From the NCBI RefSeq assembly GCF_030264295.1, contig NZ_CP127173.1, positions 441,501 through 505,500 on the forward strand: a stretch of 64,000 nt of DNA, given 5' to 3'. The translations under genes and the position numbers were made by a program. How positions within the stretch are numbered: position 1 is the stretch's first letter; each line of letters opens with the position of its first letter. This document shows, in pieces, positions 1 to 8,843 of this stretch. A model generated the notes under the pieces. The model saw nothing but the letters and a program-made list of their open reading frames with translations, made no database searches and was not told where the DNA came from. The stretch comes from Amycolatopsis nalaikhensis (lineage in GTDB: Bacteria; Actinomycetota; Actinomycetes; Mycobacteriales; Pseudonocardiaceae).

Positions 1-300
1 AAGCCGATCCCGGACACCGACCAGCCCGGCGACGACGAGGTCGGCTTCGAACTCAACGACGGGACGAACCTGCTGTTCCTGCGTGTGCCGGAACCGAAGA
101 CGGTGAAGAACCGGCTCCACCTGTGCCTGCAGCCGGACATCCCGCGCGATGAGGAAGTCGAACGGCTGCTGAAGCTGGGCGCGTCACTGGTGAACGACCT
201 GCGCAAGCCCGACGGCACCGGCTGGGCCGTGCTCGCCGACCCGGAGGGCAACGAGTTCTGCGTGCTGCGCAGCGCGGCCGAACGGGCGGCGACGTCGTGA
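1..300 (+). CDS. VOC/glyoxalase-like family protein, 5'-truncated by window edge
   Basis: The frame is open from the first base and ends at TGA 298-300, giving 99 visible residues. The C-terminal half has the pattern of a glyoxalase/bleomycin-resistance (VOC) domain of the actinomycete Glyoxalase_6 type: an RLHLCLQP strand, then a helix with LLKLGAS, then GWAVLADPEGNEFCVL at the end. The DPEGNEFCVL strand is the family hallmark and supplies a metal-side glutamate in enzymatic members. The substrate cannot be told. The stop overlaps the GTG start of the next gene by four bases, suggesting co-translation with the methyltransferase. Confidence 0.8.
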   Translation, partial: KPIPDTDQPGDDEVGFELNDGTNLLFLRVPEPKTVKNRLHLCLQPDIPRDEEVERLLKLGASLVNDLRKPDGTGWAVLADPEGNEFCVLRSAAERAATS

Positions 301-1121
301 CGGACTCGTTCGCGCTCAACCGGGCCAACTGGAACGAGCGCGCCGAGCTGCACGCCGCGTCGCCGGACTACGCCTTCGAGCGGTTCGCCTCGGACCCGGC
401 GCACCTGAGCGGGGTGGTGCGGTTCGACCGGCCGCGCCTGGGCGAAATCGCCGGGCTGCGCGGGGTGCACCTGCAGTGCCACATCGGCACGGACACCGTT
501 TCGCTGGCCCGATTGGGCGCGACCATGACCGGTCTGGACTTCTCCGGGACGGCGCTGGCCGAGGCGCGACGGCTCGCTTCGGCGGCGGGTGCGGTGATCG
601 ACTTCCACGAGGCCAACGTGTACGACGCCGTCGAGGTGCTCGGCGCCGGGCGGTTCGACCTGGTCTACACCGGGATCGGCGCGTTGTGCTGGCTGCCGTC
701 GGCCGCGCAGTGGGCGTCGGTGGTCGCCGGGCTGCTGCGGCCGGGCGGGCGCCTGTACATCCGCGAAGGGCACCCGATGCTGTGGGCGCTCGACGAGGAC
801 GCCACCCCGGCCGTCCCGAAGTACCCGTACTTCGAGCACGCCGAGCCGCTGGTGTTCGACGATCCCGGGACGTACGTGAACGTGGACCGGCCGATCGCGA
901 ACAGCGTGACGCACTCGTGGAACCACTCGCTCGGCGAGATCATCACGGCCCTGCTGGAGCAGGGGCTCACGCTGACCGGGCTCACCGAGCACGACAGCGT
1001 GCCGTGGGAAGCGTTGCCGGGCCAGATGGTCCGCGACGACGTCACCGAGGAGTGGCGGCTGAAGGAAACGCCGTCGCGGCTCGCGGCGAGCTACACGCTC
1101 CAGGCGGTCAAGGGCGGCTGA
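297..1121 (+). CDS. Class I SAM-dependent methyltransferase
   Basis: A 274-residue protein starting at GTG 297, which overlaps the upstream stop as GTGA. Residues about 50-160 form a Rossmann methyltransferase fold. Motif I is the variant HLQCHIGTDTVSLARLGA, followed by the acidic strand GLDFSGTAL and the later strand FDLVYTGIGALCW. The LRPGGRLYIREGHP segment is the usual strand after motif III. The QCHIGTDT form of motif I is typical of actinomycete proteins annotated only as methyltransferase. The substrate is unknown. The gene is translationally coupled to the VOC protein and lies 13 bases before the asparaginase gene, so the three are probably one transcript. Confidence 0.85.
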   Translation: MTDSFALNRANWNERAELHAASPDYAFERFASDPAHLSGVVRFDRPRLGEIAGLRGVHLQCHIGTDTVSLARLGATMTGLDFSGTALAEARRLASAAGAVIDFHEANVYDAVEVLGAGRFDLVYTGIGALCWLPSAAQWASVVAGLLRPGGRLYIREGHPMLWALDEDATPAVPKYPYFEHAEPLVFDDPGTYVNVDRPIANSVTHSWNHSLGEIITALLEQGLTLTGLTEHDSVPWEALPGQMVRDDVTEEWRLKETPSRLAASYTLQAVKGG

Positions 1122-1134
1122 TTAGGGTGGCCGC

Positions 1135-2112
1135 ATGCCTTTGATCGCGGTGGCCACGCTGGGCGGCACCATTTCGATGACCGCAGCGGGTGGTTCCGGC
1201 GGCGCGGTGCCGCGGTTCGGCGCGGCGGAGCTGGTCGGCGCGCTCGGCGACCTGCCGGTGGAGGTCCGCGCGGAGACGCTGGCGGCGATCGGCAGCGCGT
1301 CGATGGACTTCGCGACGCTGCTGCGCTGCCGCGACTGGGGGCTGGCCCAGGAAGCCGACGGGTTCGTCGTCGTGCAGGGCACGGACACCCTGGAGGAGAC
1401 GGCGTACTTCCTGGACCTGTGCTGGCCGTCGGAGATCCCGGTGGTGGTCACCGGCGCGATGCGCAACGCGGGGCTGCTGAGCCCGGACGGCCCGGCGAAC
1501 CTCCGCAACGCCCTGACGATCGCGGCCGACCCGCGCAGCCGGGGCCGCGGGGCGATGGTGACGTTGAACGACGACGTGCACGCGGCGCGCTGGGTCCGGA
1601 AAGCGCATTCGAGCCACCTGGAGGCGTTTTCGTCGGCGCCCGCGGGGCCGCTCGGCATGGTGGTGGAGAACGCGGTGCACTACTTCCACCCGTCCCCGCC
1701 GCGGCTGCCGGTGCTGACCGGGACGGACTTTTCCGGGCTGGTCCCGGTGATCGAGGCGGGTCTCGACGACTCGGGCGCGATCCTCGCGCACGCGGCTTCG
1801 CAGCCGGGCGTACGCGGGGTCGTCGTCGCGGCGACGGGCGTGGGGCACGTGTCTTCGGCCACGGCCGACGTGATCTCGCGGCTGGTTCCGGAGCTGCCGG
1901 TGGTGGTCGCGTCGCGGACAGGCGCGGGCCCGACGTTGCGCTCGACGTACGGCTTCCACGGATCGGAGTCGAGCTTGATCGCGCTGGGCGCGACGATGGC
2001 GGGCTGGCTCGACGCCCGCAAGTCCCGCATCCTGCTGCACACGCTCCTGGCGGGCGGAGCGGACCGGCCGAAGATCGAGCGCGAGTTCCGAGCCCGCGGC
2101 GACCTCGACTGA
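1135..2112 (+). CDS. L-asparaginase (type I/II fold)
   Basis: A 325-residue protein beginning MPLIAVATLGGTI. Both signatures of the bacterial asparaginase/glutaminase family are present. The first active-site threonine loop is TLGGTI (T12 as the likely nucleophile). The second is QGTDTLEE (T83, D84). VVVTGAMRNAGLLSPDG follows and carries the family TGAMR segment. It should hydrolyse L-asparagine to aspartate and ammonia. No signal peptide is visible, so it is probably cytoplasmic. Length matches the family. It closes a plus-strand group of three genes, followed by a long hairpin. Confidence 0.9.
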   Translation: MPLIAVATLGGTISMTAAGGSGGAVPRFGAAELVGALGDLPVEVRAETLAAIGSASMDFATLLRCRDWGLAQEADGFVVVQGTDTLEETAYFLDLCWPSEIPVVVTGAMRNAGLLSPDGPANLRNALTIAADPRSRGRGAMVTLNDDVHAARWVRKAHSSHLEAFSSAPAGPLGMVVENAVHYFHPSPPRLPVLTGTDFSGLVPVIEAGLDDSGAILAHAASQPGVRGVVVAATGVGHVSSATADVISRLVPELPVVVASRTGAGPTLRSTYGFHGSESSLIALGATMAGWLDARKSRILLHTLLAGGADRPKIEREFRARGDLD

Positions 2113-2122
2113 GCCGCGCCCA

Positions 2123-2179
2123 AGCGCCCCAATGTGGCCTTGGTTGCGTCTCACGCACCGAAGGCCACATTGGGGTGCT
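2123..2179. repeat. Long hairpin between convergent genes (terminator or dispersed palindrome)
   Basis: Left arm 2123-2141 and right arm 2161-2179 pair over 19 bp with only one G-U position. The core is CCCCAATGTGGCCTT / AAGGCCACATTGGGG, and the loop is 19 nt. It lies exactly between the convergent asparaginase and cysteine dioxygenase genes, so it can terminate both. There is no U-tract. The length and AT-containing core differ from the GC-only terminators elsewhere in the window, so it may belong to a dispersed palindrome family. Confidence 0.75.
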
Positions 2180-2206
2180 GGCGACCGGACAACAACGGAG
2201 CCGCGG

Positions 2207-2686
2207 TCAGTCGAGGACCGGGCCGCCCAGCGCGTCCAGGTGGTACGTACGCATCGCGCGCTCAGCGTCGCGGTAGACGTGGATCGACACCGCCGGGTCC
2301 GGGCCGTCGTTGCGGACCTCGTGCACGTACCCCGGCCCGAACACCCGGGACTGCCCCGCGGCCAGCGGGTGCAGCTCGGTGACCGCGCGGCCGTCCGGCG
2401 CGCGGCGGGCCACCGCCTCCGTCAGGTGCCCGCTGACCACCGTGAACGCGCCGCTGGCGAACGCGTGGTCATGCAGGTCGGTGCGCTGGCCGGGCAGCCA
2501 GCTCATCAGCCACACCTCCTGCCGCTCGTCCTTCTCGACGAGCGTCGCGAACCGCTCGTCGGGGTCGTAGCGCAGCAGGTGCTTCCAGCGGTCGCGGTCG
2601 GCGGCGACCTCGAGCGCGACGCGCACCGGGTGGCGCAGGGCGGGGTTTTCGGGACGCAGCAGGGTGTTGTCCGGAACGGCGAACAT
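2207..2686 (-). CDS. Cysteine dioxygenase family protein
   Basis: A 159-residue cupin that should oxidise L-cysteine to cysteine sulfinate with O2. The three iron-binding histidines are visible: H72 and H74 in LHDHAFASGAF, and H122 in GYVHEVRNDG. The cupin strands AFTVVSGHLTE and SIHVYRD flank them. I chose ATG 2686 because GAGGA lies six bases upstream. An in-frame GTG at 2698 would place that ribosome site inside the gene. The transcript begins with a cysteine-rich leader ORF 50 nt upstream, suggesting cysteine-dependent control. It converges on the asparaginase gene. Confidence 0.88.
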   Translation of the reverse strand: MFAVPDNTLLRPENPALRHPVRVALEVAADRDRWKHLLRYDPDERFATLVEKDERQEVWLMSWLPGQRTDLHDHAFASGAFTVVSGHLTEAVARRAPDGRAVTELHPLAAGQSRVFGPGYVHEVRNDGPDPAVSIHVYRDAERAMRTYHLDALGGPVLD

Positions 2687-2735
2687 GGGGGTCCTCACGG
2701 AAAGATAAGGGTGTCGAGCTGGGCCGGGGCGGGGT

Positions 2736-2780
2736 TCACCGACAACAGCGACACGCGCACACGACAGCGCGGCGGCCCAT
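2736..2780 (-). CDS. Cysteine-rich leader peptide of the cysteine dioxygenase gene
   Basis: ATG 2780 to TGA 2736 encodes MGRRAVVCACRCCR, with four cysteines in the last seven residues. It sits 50 nt upstream of the cysteine dioxygenase start on the same strand. Short poly-Cys leader ORFs acting as cysteine-responsive attenuators are established in mycobacteria. The same role here, sensing charged tRNA-Cys and controlling a cysteine-degrading enzyme, is inference. I see no clear Shine-Dalgarno sequence, which would suit a leaderless ORF. Confidence 0.75.
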   Translation of the reverse strand: MGRRAVVCACRCCR

Positions 2781-2874
2781 GAGGGCGCGCGGCTCGGCCG
2801 TCTCGTGTGCGAACATGCCGACCAGAGTCCCAGTCGCGTCGGCCCTGGTCAAGCCGCTCCCACCATCCGGGCGG

Positions 2875-3891
2875 TCAGGACCACTCGTGCTTCTGCGACC
2901 GCCCGAGCAGCTCCGCGCCCGCCTGCCGCGGGTCGACGCCCTCGTGGCAGACGCGGTGCATCGCGTCCGTGATCGGCATGTCGACCCCGAGGCTCAGCGC
3001 GAGCGCCCGGATCGACGAACACGACATGACACCCTCGGCGACCTGCCCGCCGGCCGCCGCCTGGGCCTGTTCCAGGGTCTCGCCGCGGCCGAGGCGCTCG
3101 CCGAACGTCCGGTTCCGCGAAAGCGGCGAAGAGCACGTCGCCACCAGGTCTCCGACCCCGGCGAGCCCGGCGAACGTCAGCGGGTCGGCGCCGAGCTTCG
3201 CGCCGAGCCGGGCCATCTCGGCCAGCCCGCGGGTGATCAACGTCGCCATCGTGTTCGTGCCGAGGCCGAGGCCCGCGGCCATCCCGGTGCTGAGCGCGAT
3301 CACGTTCTTGCAGGCCCCGCCGAGCTCGCAGCCGACGACGTCGGTGTTGGTGTACGGGCGGAAATACGAATTGGCACACGCGCGCTGGATCGCGACCGCG
3401 CGTTCGTGGTCGGCGCAGGCGAGCACCGACGCGGACGGCTGCCCGGCGGCGATCTCCTTGGCCAGGTTGGGCCCCGTGACGACGACGACCTCGCCGGGGT
3501 CGATCCCGACGATCTCGCCGATCACCTCGCTCATCCGCTTGAGCGTGCCGAGCTCGACGCCCTTGGCGAGGCTGACGAGGATCGCGTCCGGCGGCAGCAG
3601 AGCGCGCCACGACGTCAGGTTGGCGCGCAAGCTCTGGCTGGGCACGGCGAGGACGACGGCTTCGGCGCCGTCGAGGGCCTCGGTGGCGTCGCTGGTCGCG
3701 GTGATGTTCTCCGGCAGCACGACACCGGGCAGGTACGCGCTGTTGGCGTGCCGCTCGCGGATGTCCTCGGCGACCTCCTCGCGGCGCGCCCAGACGGTGA
3801 CGTCGCGACCGGCGTCCCCGAGCACCTTCGCGAAGGCGGTGCCCCACGAACCGGCCCCGAGCACGGTGACCCGCTGCACGTCGGCGCGCAT
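2875..3891 (-). CDS. gpsA: NAD(P)H-dependent glycerol-3-phosphate dehydrogenase
   Basis: A 338-residue enzyme reducing dihydroxyacetone phosphate to sn-glycerol 3-phosphate for phospholipid synthesis. The N-terminal Rossmann motif is [32 protein letters not shown] holds the catalytic lysine region, and [20 protein letters not shown] and [12 protein letters not shown] are C-terminal-domain signatures. ATG 3891 shares its A with the upstream acyltransferase stop (TGATG), so the two are translationally coupled. Both feed phosphatidic acid synthesis. The gpsA-cofC-ppk neighbourhood matches the mycobacterial Rv2982c-Rv2984 order. Confidence 0.95.
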   Translation of the reverse strand: MRADVQRVTVLGAGSWGTAFAKVLGDAGRDVTVWARREEVAEDIRERHANSAYLPGVVLPENITATSDATEALDGAEAVVLAVPSQSLRANLTSWRALLPPDAILVSLAKGVELGTLKRMSEVIGEIVGIDPGEVVVVTGPNLAKEIAAGQPSASVLACADHERAVAIQRACANSYFRPYTNTDVVGCELGGACKNVIALSTGMAAGLGLGTNTMATLITRGLAEMARLGAKLGADPLTFAGLAGVGDLVATCSSPLSRNRTFGERLGRGETLEQAQAAAGGQVAEGVMSCSSIRALALSLGVDMPITDAMHRVCHEGVDPRQAGAELLGRSQKHEWS

Positions 3892-4595
3892 CAGGCGGGG
3901 TCCTCCGGCTTCGTCGCCGGCGGTTCCTCGTGCCGGATCTCGCCGAGCAGGCGCGTCACCTCGTCCATCATGACCTTGGTGACCTCCCGCAGCTTCGAGG
4001 CGCTGCGCGCGCTGCCTTCGCGGTAGGCCGACAGGTCGAGCGGGTCCCCGACGTTGTGGGTGATGGTCTTGCGCGGGAACGGCGTGAACTTCTTGGTGTA
4101 GCCGTTGAAGAGCTGGCTGGTGCCCCAACGGGCGATGGGGATCACGGGGACGTCGTTCTGGAGCGCGAGCCGCGCGGCGCCGGTGTAGGACTCCTTCGGC
4201 CAGCCGGCCGGGTCCTTGGTGATGGTGCCCTCGGGGTAGATCACGACGACCTTGCCCTCCTGGAGGGCCTGGTGCGCGGCCTTGAGGCTGTCCCCGGCGG
4301 CGGCCGAGCCGCGCGAGACGGGGATCTGCCCGGACCCGACGAAGACCTTCCCGAAGATCGGCGCGCGGGTGAGGCTCTCCTTGCCGAGGAACCGCGGGAC
4401 GCGCTTCTGCCGGTGCACGAACACGGCGTCGACGACGGGGTCGAGGTGCGAGATGTGGTTGAGGACGAGCAGGGCGGGCCCCTGCCGCGGGACTTTTTCG
4501 TTCCCGACGTAGACCCGCCGCGCGATCGCGGTGAGCGGGTAGAACACGGCGGCGGCCAACCCCACCCAGAAGCCGCCCTTCTCACGCCGGGCCAC
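3891..4595 (-). CDS. 1-acyl-sn-glycerol-3-phosphate acyltransferase (PlsC family)
   Basis: A 234-residue membrane-associated acyltransferase. The catalytic HX4D motif is NHISHLDP, the glycerol-3-phosphate loop is [12 protein letters not shown], and motif III is [13 protein letters not shown] hydrophobic stretch near residues 8-25 likely anchors it. The start is GTG 4595, with GAGGAG just upstream. The open frame continues upstream, but that extension lacks protein-like sequence. The stop overlaps gpsA by one base. Expected reaction: acylation of lysophosphatidic acid to phosphatidic acid. Which PlsC paralogue it is cannot be decided. Confidence 0.9.
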   Translation of the reverse strand: MARREKGGFWVGLAAAVFYPLTAIARRVYVGNEKVPRQGPALLVLNHISHLDPVVDAVFVHRQKRVPRFLGKESLTRAPIFGKVFVGSGQIPVSRGSAAAGDSLKAAHQALQEGKVVVIYPEGTITKDPAGWPKESYTGAARLALQNDVPVIPIARWGTSQLFNGYTKKFTPFPRKTITHNVGDPLDLSAYREGSARSASKLREVTKVMMDEVTRLLGEIRHEEPPATKPEDPA

Positions 4596-4697
4596 GATCT
4601 CCTCCTCTGCTGTCAAGTCCGCCCCAGATCCTGCCGCGCCCGGGTCGGGGCGGTCCAGGGAGGGTGGGTTCGCGGCGCGGGCCGGCCCGCCCGGGCA

Positions 4698-4729
4698 GTT
4701 GTCCACACCTCCCGTCGCCTGTGGACAAC
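4698..4729. promoter_or_regulatory. Inverted pair of DnaA-box-like sites between plsC and cofC
   Basis: GTTGTCCACA at 4698-4707 and its perfect complement TGTGGACAAC at 4720-4729 are separated by 12 bases. TTGTCCACA equals the actinobacterial DnaA-box consensus. The pair lies in the divergent intergenic region of plsC and cofC. It could be a DnaA-regulated or titration site, or just a hairpin in either 5' leader. Confidence 0.5.
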
Positions 4730-4778
4730 CAGGCCCGGTCCCGCACCCCCGCCCCCGGTTTCGGGTAAAGATGGACAC

Positions 4779-5426
4779 GTGGACGTGGACCTGGTCGTAC
4801 CGATGAAACACCCCCGCGACGGCAAGTCGCGGCTGCGTGGCGCCGTCGAAGCGGACCACCACCCCGGACTGGTACTGGCCTTGGCCGCCGACACGCTCGC
4901 CGCCGTCACCTCGGCCGCGCGGGTCCGGCGGGTGCTGCTCGTCGCCGCCGACCCGGCGGCCGTCGCCGACCTCGCCGACCTCGGCGTCGAAATCGTCGCC
5001 GAACCCCCCGACCGCACCCTCAACGCCGCGTTCCGGCACGGCGAAGCCCTGCTCCGCGCCGCCGACCCCGCGGGCGTCGTCGGCGCCCTCCAAGCCGATC
5101 TCCCGGCCCTGCGCGCGGGTGATCTCGCGGACGCGATCACCGAAGCCGCGGGCGCCCGGGCCTTCGTCGCCGACCGCCAGGGCACCGGCACCACGCTGCT
5201 GCTGTCCGCGCCCGGCCGCCCGCTCGCCCCGCGGTTCGGCGTCGGTTCGGCGCGCGCCCACGCCGCGTCCGGGGCGAAGCCGCTCGAGGGTGTCCTTCCC
5301 ACGCTGCGCAGCGACGTCGACACCCCGGAGGACCTCGCCCACGTCCGCGCGCTGGGTGTCGGGAAACACACCTCCGAGCTGTTCATCCGACCTTCACCGC
5401 GGTCTGCGCAATTCCGCCTGGCTTAG
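4779..5426 (+). CDS. cofC: 2-phospho-L-lactate/phosphoenolpyruvate guanylyltransferase (F420 biosynthesis)
   Basis: A 215-residue nucleotidyltransferase (CofC/FbiD family) of coenzyme F420 biosynthesis. In actinobacteria FbiD makes the GDP-activated phosphoenolpyruvate intermediate. Visible motifs are the N-terminal VDLVVPMKHPRDGKSRL nucleotide-binding loop, GVVGALQADLPAL with the metal-binding aspartate, and FGVGSARAHAASGA and DVDTPEDL near the end. The start is GTG 4779; the ribosome site is weak. The position next to gpsA and ppk matches fbiD (Rv2983) in mycobacteria. Its product cofactor is relevant to the luciferase-like oxidoreductases at 48-50 kb. Confidence 0.9.
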   Translation: MDVDLVVPMKHPRDGKSRLRGAVEADHHPGLVLALAADTLAAVTSAARVRRVLLVAADPAAVADLADLGVEIVAEPPDRTLNAAFRHGEALLRAADPAGVVGALQADLPALRAGDLADAITEAAGARAFVADRQGTGTTLLLSAPGRPLAPRFGVGSARAHAASGAKPLEGVLPTLRSDVDTPEDLAHVRALGVGKHTSELFIRPSPRSAQFRLA

Positions 5427-5432
5427 TGAAGA

Positions 5433-7814
5433 ATGGGGGCCGTGAGCACAGACGACGGCGGCACGCCCGCACCGCGGAGGCGACGGAACCCGGCGAACGG
5501 ATCTTCGGAGTCGGCGAAGAAGCCGGCCACGGCCAAACCGGCCGCCGCCAAGAAGGTGCCGTCTAAGTCCACCGCGCGCGACACGGCGGCCCGTGCCACC
5601 GCCGGGAAGGCCAGGACCCGCAAGACGACGGCCGCGGCCGCGACCCCGTCGACCACCCGCCGCCGCAGCTCGGCTCAGGGCAACGCGCGCGCGGCCGAGG
5701 AGTTCCGCGCCGTCCCGTCGGCGCCGCCCGCCGTCACCGCCGCGCCGACGGCCGTCGAGACGCTGCCGGACGACCGGTACTTCAACCGCGAGCTCTCGTG
5801 GCAGGACTTCAACGCCCGCGTGCTCGCCCTGGCCGAGGACGAGTCCCAGCCCCTGCTGGAGCGCACGAAGTTCCTCGCCATCTTCGCGTCCAATCTGGAC
5901 GAGTTCTACATGGTCCGCGTCGCCGGCCTGAAGCGCCGCGACGAGACCGGCCTGCTGGTGCGCAGCGCGGACGGGCTCACCCCGCGCGAGCAGCTCGACT
6001 ACATCTCCAAGCGCAACCAGGACCTCGTCGAGCGGCAGACCGGCGCGTTCGAGAAGAACCTGCGCCCGCAGCTGGCCGAGCACGACATCCGGATCGTCGG
6101 CTGGGCCGACCTGGCCGGCGCCGACCAGCTCCGCCTGTCCAGCTACTTCTCGGAGCAGATCTTCCCGGTGCTGACGCCGCTGGCCGTCGACCCGGCGCAC
6201 CCGTTCCCCTACATCTCGGGTCTTTCGCTCAACCTCGCGGTGACGGTCCGCGACCCGGAAGGCGGCACCGAGCGCTTCGCCAGGGTGAAGGTGCCGAGCA
6301 ACGTGCCGCGCCTGATGCGCGTCGAAACCGAGCGCACCAGCCGCACCGCGACGTTCCTGCCGCTGGAGGAGCTGATCGCCGCGCACCTGGGCGAGCTGTT
6401 CACCGGCATGGACGTCACCGAGCACCACGTCTTCCGCGTCACCCGCAACGCCGACTTCGAGGTCGACGAGGACCGCGACGAAGACCTGCTCCAGGCTCTC
6501 GAGCGCGAGCTGGCGCAACGCCGGTTCGGCCCGCCGGTGCGGCTGGAAGTCGCGCAGGACATGAGCGAGCACATGCTCGAGCTGCTGCTGCGCGAGCTGG
6601 ACGTCGACCCGGCCGACGTCGTCGAGGTGCCCGGCCTGCTCGACCTGACCTGCCTGCACCAGCTGTCCGCTGTGGACCGCAAGGAGCTGAAGGACCGGCC
6701 GTTCGTCCCGGCGACGCACCCGGCGTTCGGCGAGCGAGAGACGCCGAAGAGCGTTTTCGCGACGCTGCGGGAAGGCGACGTGCTGGTGCACCACCCGTAC
6801 GACTCGTTCTCCACGAGCGTGCAGCGGTTCATCGAGCAGGCGGCGGCCGACTCGAAGGTCCTCGCGATCAAGCAGACGCTGTACCGGACGTCGGGTGACT
6901 CGCCGATCGTCGACGCGCTGATCGACGCCGCCGAGGCGGGCAAGCAGGTCGTCGCGCTGGTCGAGATCAAGGCGCGCTTCGACGAGCAGGCGAACATCAC
7001 CTGGGCGCGGACGCTGGAGCGCGCGGGCGTGCACGTCGTGTACGGCCTGGTCGGGCTGAAGACGCACTGCAAGGTGTCGATGGTGGTGCGCCAGGAGGGT
7101 TCGACGATCCGGCGCTACTGCCACATCGGCACCGGCAACTACAACCCGAAGACCGCGCGGCTGTACGAGGACCTCGGGCTGCTGACCGCCGACCCGAGCA
7201 TCGGCGCCGACATCACCGACCTGTTCAACGTCCTCACCGGCTACTCGCGCCAGGACACCTACCGGACGATCCTGACGTCGCCGCACGGCATCCGCCGCGG
7301 CATCGTGCGCGCGATCGGCGAGGAGATCGAGCTGGCGCGGGCCGGGCAGAAGGCCGGCATCCGGATCAAGTGCAACTCGCTGGTCGATGAGCAGGTGATC
7401 GACGCGCTGTACCACGCGTCGCAGGCGGGGGTGCCGGTCGACGTCGTCGTCCGCGGGATCTGCGCGCTGAAGCCGGGTGTGGAAGGGCTTTCGGAGAACA
7501 TCCACGTCCGGTCGATCCTGGGCCGGTTCCTGGAGCACTCGCGGATCTTCCACTTCCGCGCGGGCGGCACGCACTGGATCGGCAGCGCGGACATGATGCA
7601 CCGCAACCTGGACCGGCGGATCGAGGCGCTGGTGCGGGTGAAGGACCCGAAGCTGACCGCGCAGCTCGACTACATCTTCGACTCGGCGCTGGACCCGGCG
7701 ACGCGGTGCTGGGTGCTGACTGCCAGCGGCGAGTGGTCGCCGTTCCCGGCGGACGGTTCGCGCGTCCGCGACCACCAGCTGGAGCTGGCGAAGCAGCACG
7801 GGGCCGCCGGATGA
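5433..7814 (+). CDS. ppk: Polyphosphate kinase 1
   Basis: About 793 residues; polymerises ATP gamma-phosphate into polyphosphate. Residues 1-105 are a low-complexity Lys/Ala/Thr/Arg-rich extension not needed for the fold. The PPK core begins at [37 protein letters not shown] carries the phosphohistidine (about H564), with downstream [15 protein letters not shown] and [24 protein letters not shown] 5433 gives the longest form; GTG 5442 is an equally possible start. The stop overlaps the Nudix gene as ATGA, so they are co-translated. The order cofC-ppk-mutT1 is as in mycobacteria. Confidence 0.95.
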   Translation: MGAVSTDDGGTPAPRRRRNPANGSSESAKKPATAKPAAAKKVPSKSTARDTAARATAGKARTRKTTAAAATPSTTRRRSSAQGNARAAEEFRAVPSAPPAVTAAPTAVETLPDDRYFNRELSWQDFNARVLALAEDESQPLLERTKFLAIFASNLDEFYMVRVAGLKRRDETGLLVRSADGLTPREQLDYISKRNQDLVERQTGAFEKNLRPQLAEHDIRIVGWADLAGADQLRLSSYFSEQIFPVLTPLAVDPAHPFPYISGLSLNLAVTVRDPEGGTERFARVKVPSNVPRLMRVETERTSRTATFLPLEELIAAHLGELFTGMDVTEHHVFRVTRNADFEVDEDRDEDLLQALERELAQRRFGPPVRLEVAQDMSEHMLELLLRELDVDPADVVEVPGLLDLTCLHQLSAVDRKELKDRPFVPATHPAFGERETPKSVFATLREGDVLVHHPYDSFSTSVQRFIEQAAADSKVLAIKQTLYRTSGDSPIVDALIDAAEAGKQVVALVEIKARFDEQANITWARTLERAGVHVVYGLVGLKTHCKVSMVVRQEGSTIRRYCHIGTGNYNPKTARLYEDLGLLTADPSIGADITDLFNVLTGYSRQDTYRTILTSPHGIRRGIVRAIGEEIELARAGQKAGIRIKCNSLVDEQVIDALYHASQAGVPVDVVVRGICALKPGVEGLSENIHVRSILGRFLEHSRIFHFRAGGTHWIGSADMMHRNLDRRIEALVRVKDPKLTAQLDYIFDSALDPATRCWVLTASGEWSPFPADGSRVRDHQLELAKQHGAAG

Positions 7815-8765
7815 CCCACGAAGTACGGGCGGCCGGCGCGGTGCTGTGGCGCGTTGCCGGCGGGACGACGGAGGTCGCCCTGGTGCACCGCCCGCGCTAC
7901 GACGACTGGTCGTTGCCGAAGGGGAAGCTCGACCCGGGCGAGACGATCGCCGAGGCGGCCGTGCGCGAAGTGCGGGAGGAGACCGGGTTCGCCGCGGTCC
8001 TGGGCCGCTACCTGGTCCGGACCTCCTACTCGGTGCCCGCGCGGACCGGCAACGGGATGGTGCCGAAGACCGTCGACTACTTCGCCGCGGAAGCCGTTTC
8101 CGGGGAGTTCGAGCCGAACGACGAGGTCGACGAGCTGCGCTGGCTGGACCCGACGGCGGCGGAGAAACTCCTGACGCGCGCCGAAGACGTGCGGGTGCTG
8201 CGCGCGTTCTGCGAGCTTCCCGGTGGGCTTGACGACGCTCCTGCTGGTGCGGCACGCGAAGGCGGGCAAGCGCGACGAGTGGACCGGCGACGACGACCTC
8301 CGCCCGCTGTCGGAAGCGGGCGTCCGGCAGGCGGCGGCGGTGCGCCGGGTGCTGGCGCTGTTCGCGCCGGACCGGGTGCTGTCGGCGCCGCGGCTGCGGT
8401 GCGTGCAGACCGTGCACGCGATCGCCGACGACATCGGCGCCGAGGTCCGGCACGAGCCGTTGTTCTCCGAAGAGGGCTACTGGCCGGACCCGGTGCTGGG
8501 CGTGGCGCGGCTGCTGGCGGTCGCGGGCGACGGCGGGACGCCGGTGGTGTGCAGCCAGGGCGGCGTGATCCCGGACCTGGTGAGCGCCCTGGCGGACCGC
8601 GACGGCGTCGAGCTGCCCGCCGCGCGCGGCGGAGTGGTCCCGAGCAAGAAGGGGTCGTTCTGGGTGCTGTCGTTCCGACCGCCGACGGCCGAGGAGGGCC
8701 CGGTGCTGCTGGCGGCCGACTACCACGCGAGCGCGTTGCCGACCCCCTCCCCCAGCCGTTCGTGA
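7811..8765 (+). pseudogene. mutT1: MutT1-type Nudix-histidine phosphatase fusion, broken by one frameshift
   Basis: Residues 1-136 are an intact Nudix domain with the box GKLDPGETIAEAAVREVREE (metal-binding REVREE). The second half, with the phosphatase motif LLLVRHAKAG, continues in another frame from about 8,223. Removing one G from the GGTGGGC run near 8,220-8,226 restores a single 317-codon protein reading ELPGGLTTLLLVRHAKAG. That matches the two-domain MutT1 that hydrolyses 8-oxo-dGTP and Ap4A. The first frame stays open only by chance and turns non-protein-like. Either a sequencing error or a real break separates the domains. It starts in overlap with the ppk stop. Confidence 0.85.
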
Positions 8766-8843
8766 CCGGCGCCCGGCTCGCGACAGCGTCGTGACAGTGG
8801 ACCTTGGTGTACTGGCTCCGGGTCCCCGCTGGGCTGCGCCGGG

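Noticed and set aside
5394..8726. A long open frame antisense to ppk and mutT1
   Set aside because: It mirrors third-position GC of the sense genes and has no domain; the same applies to long antisense frames over sbcC and the 30-kb membrane gene.
7811..8765. Treating the Nudix and histidine phosphatase as two separate genes
   Set aside because: The Nudix frame has no stop at the domain boundary and the corrected fusion matches MutT1 exactly in architecture; a frameshift is simpler.
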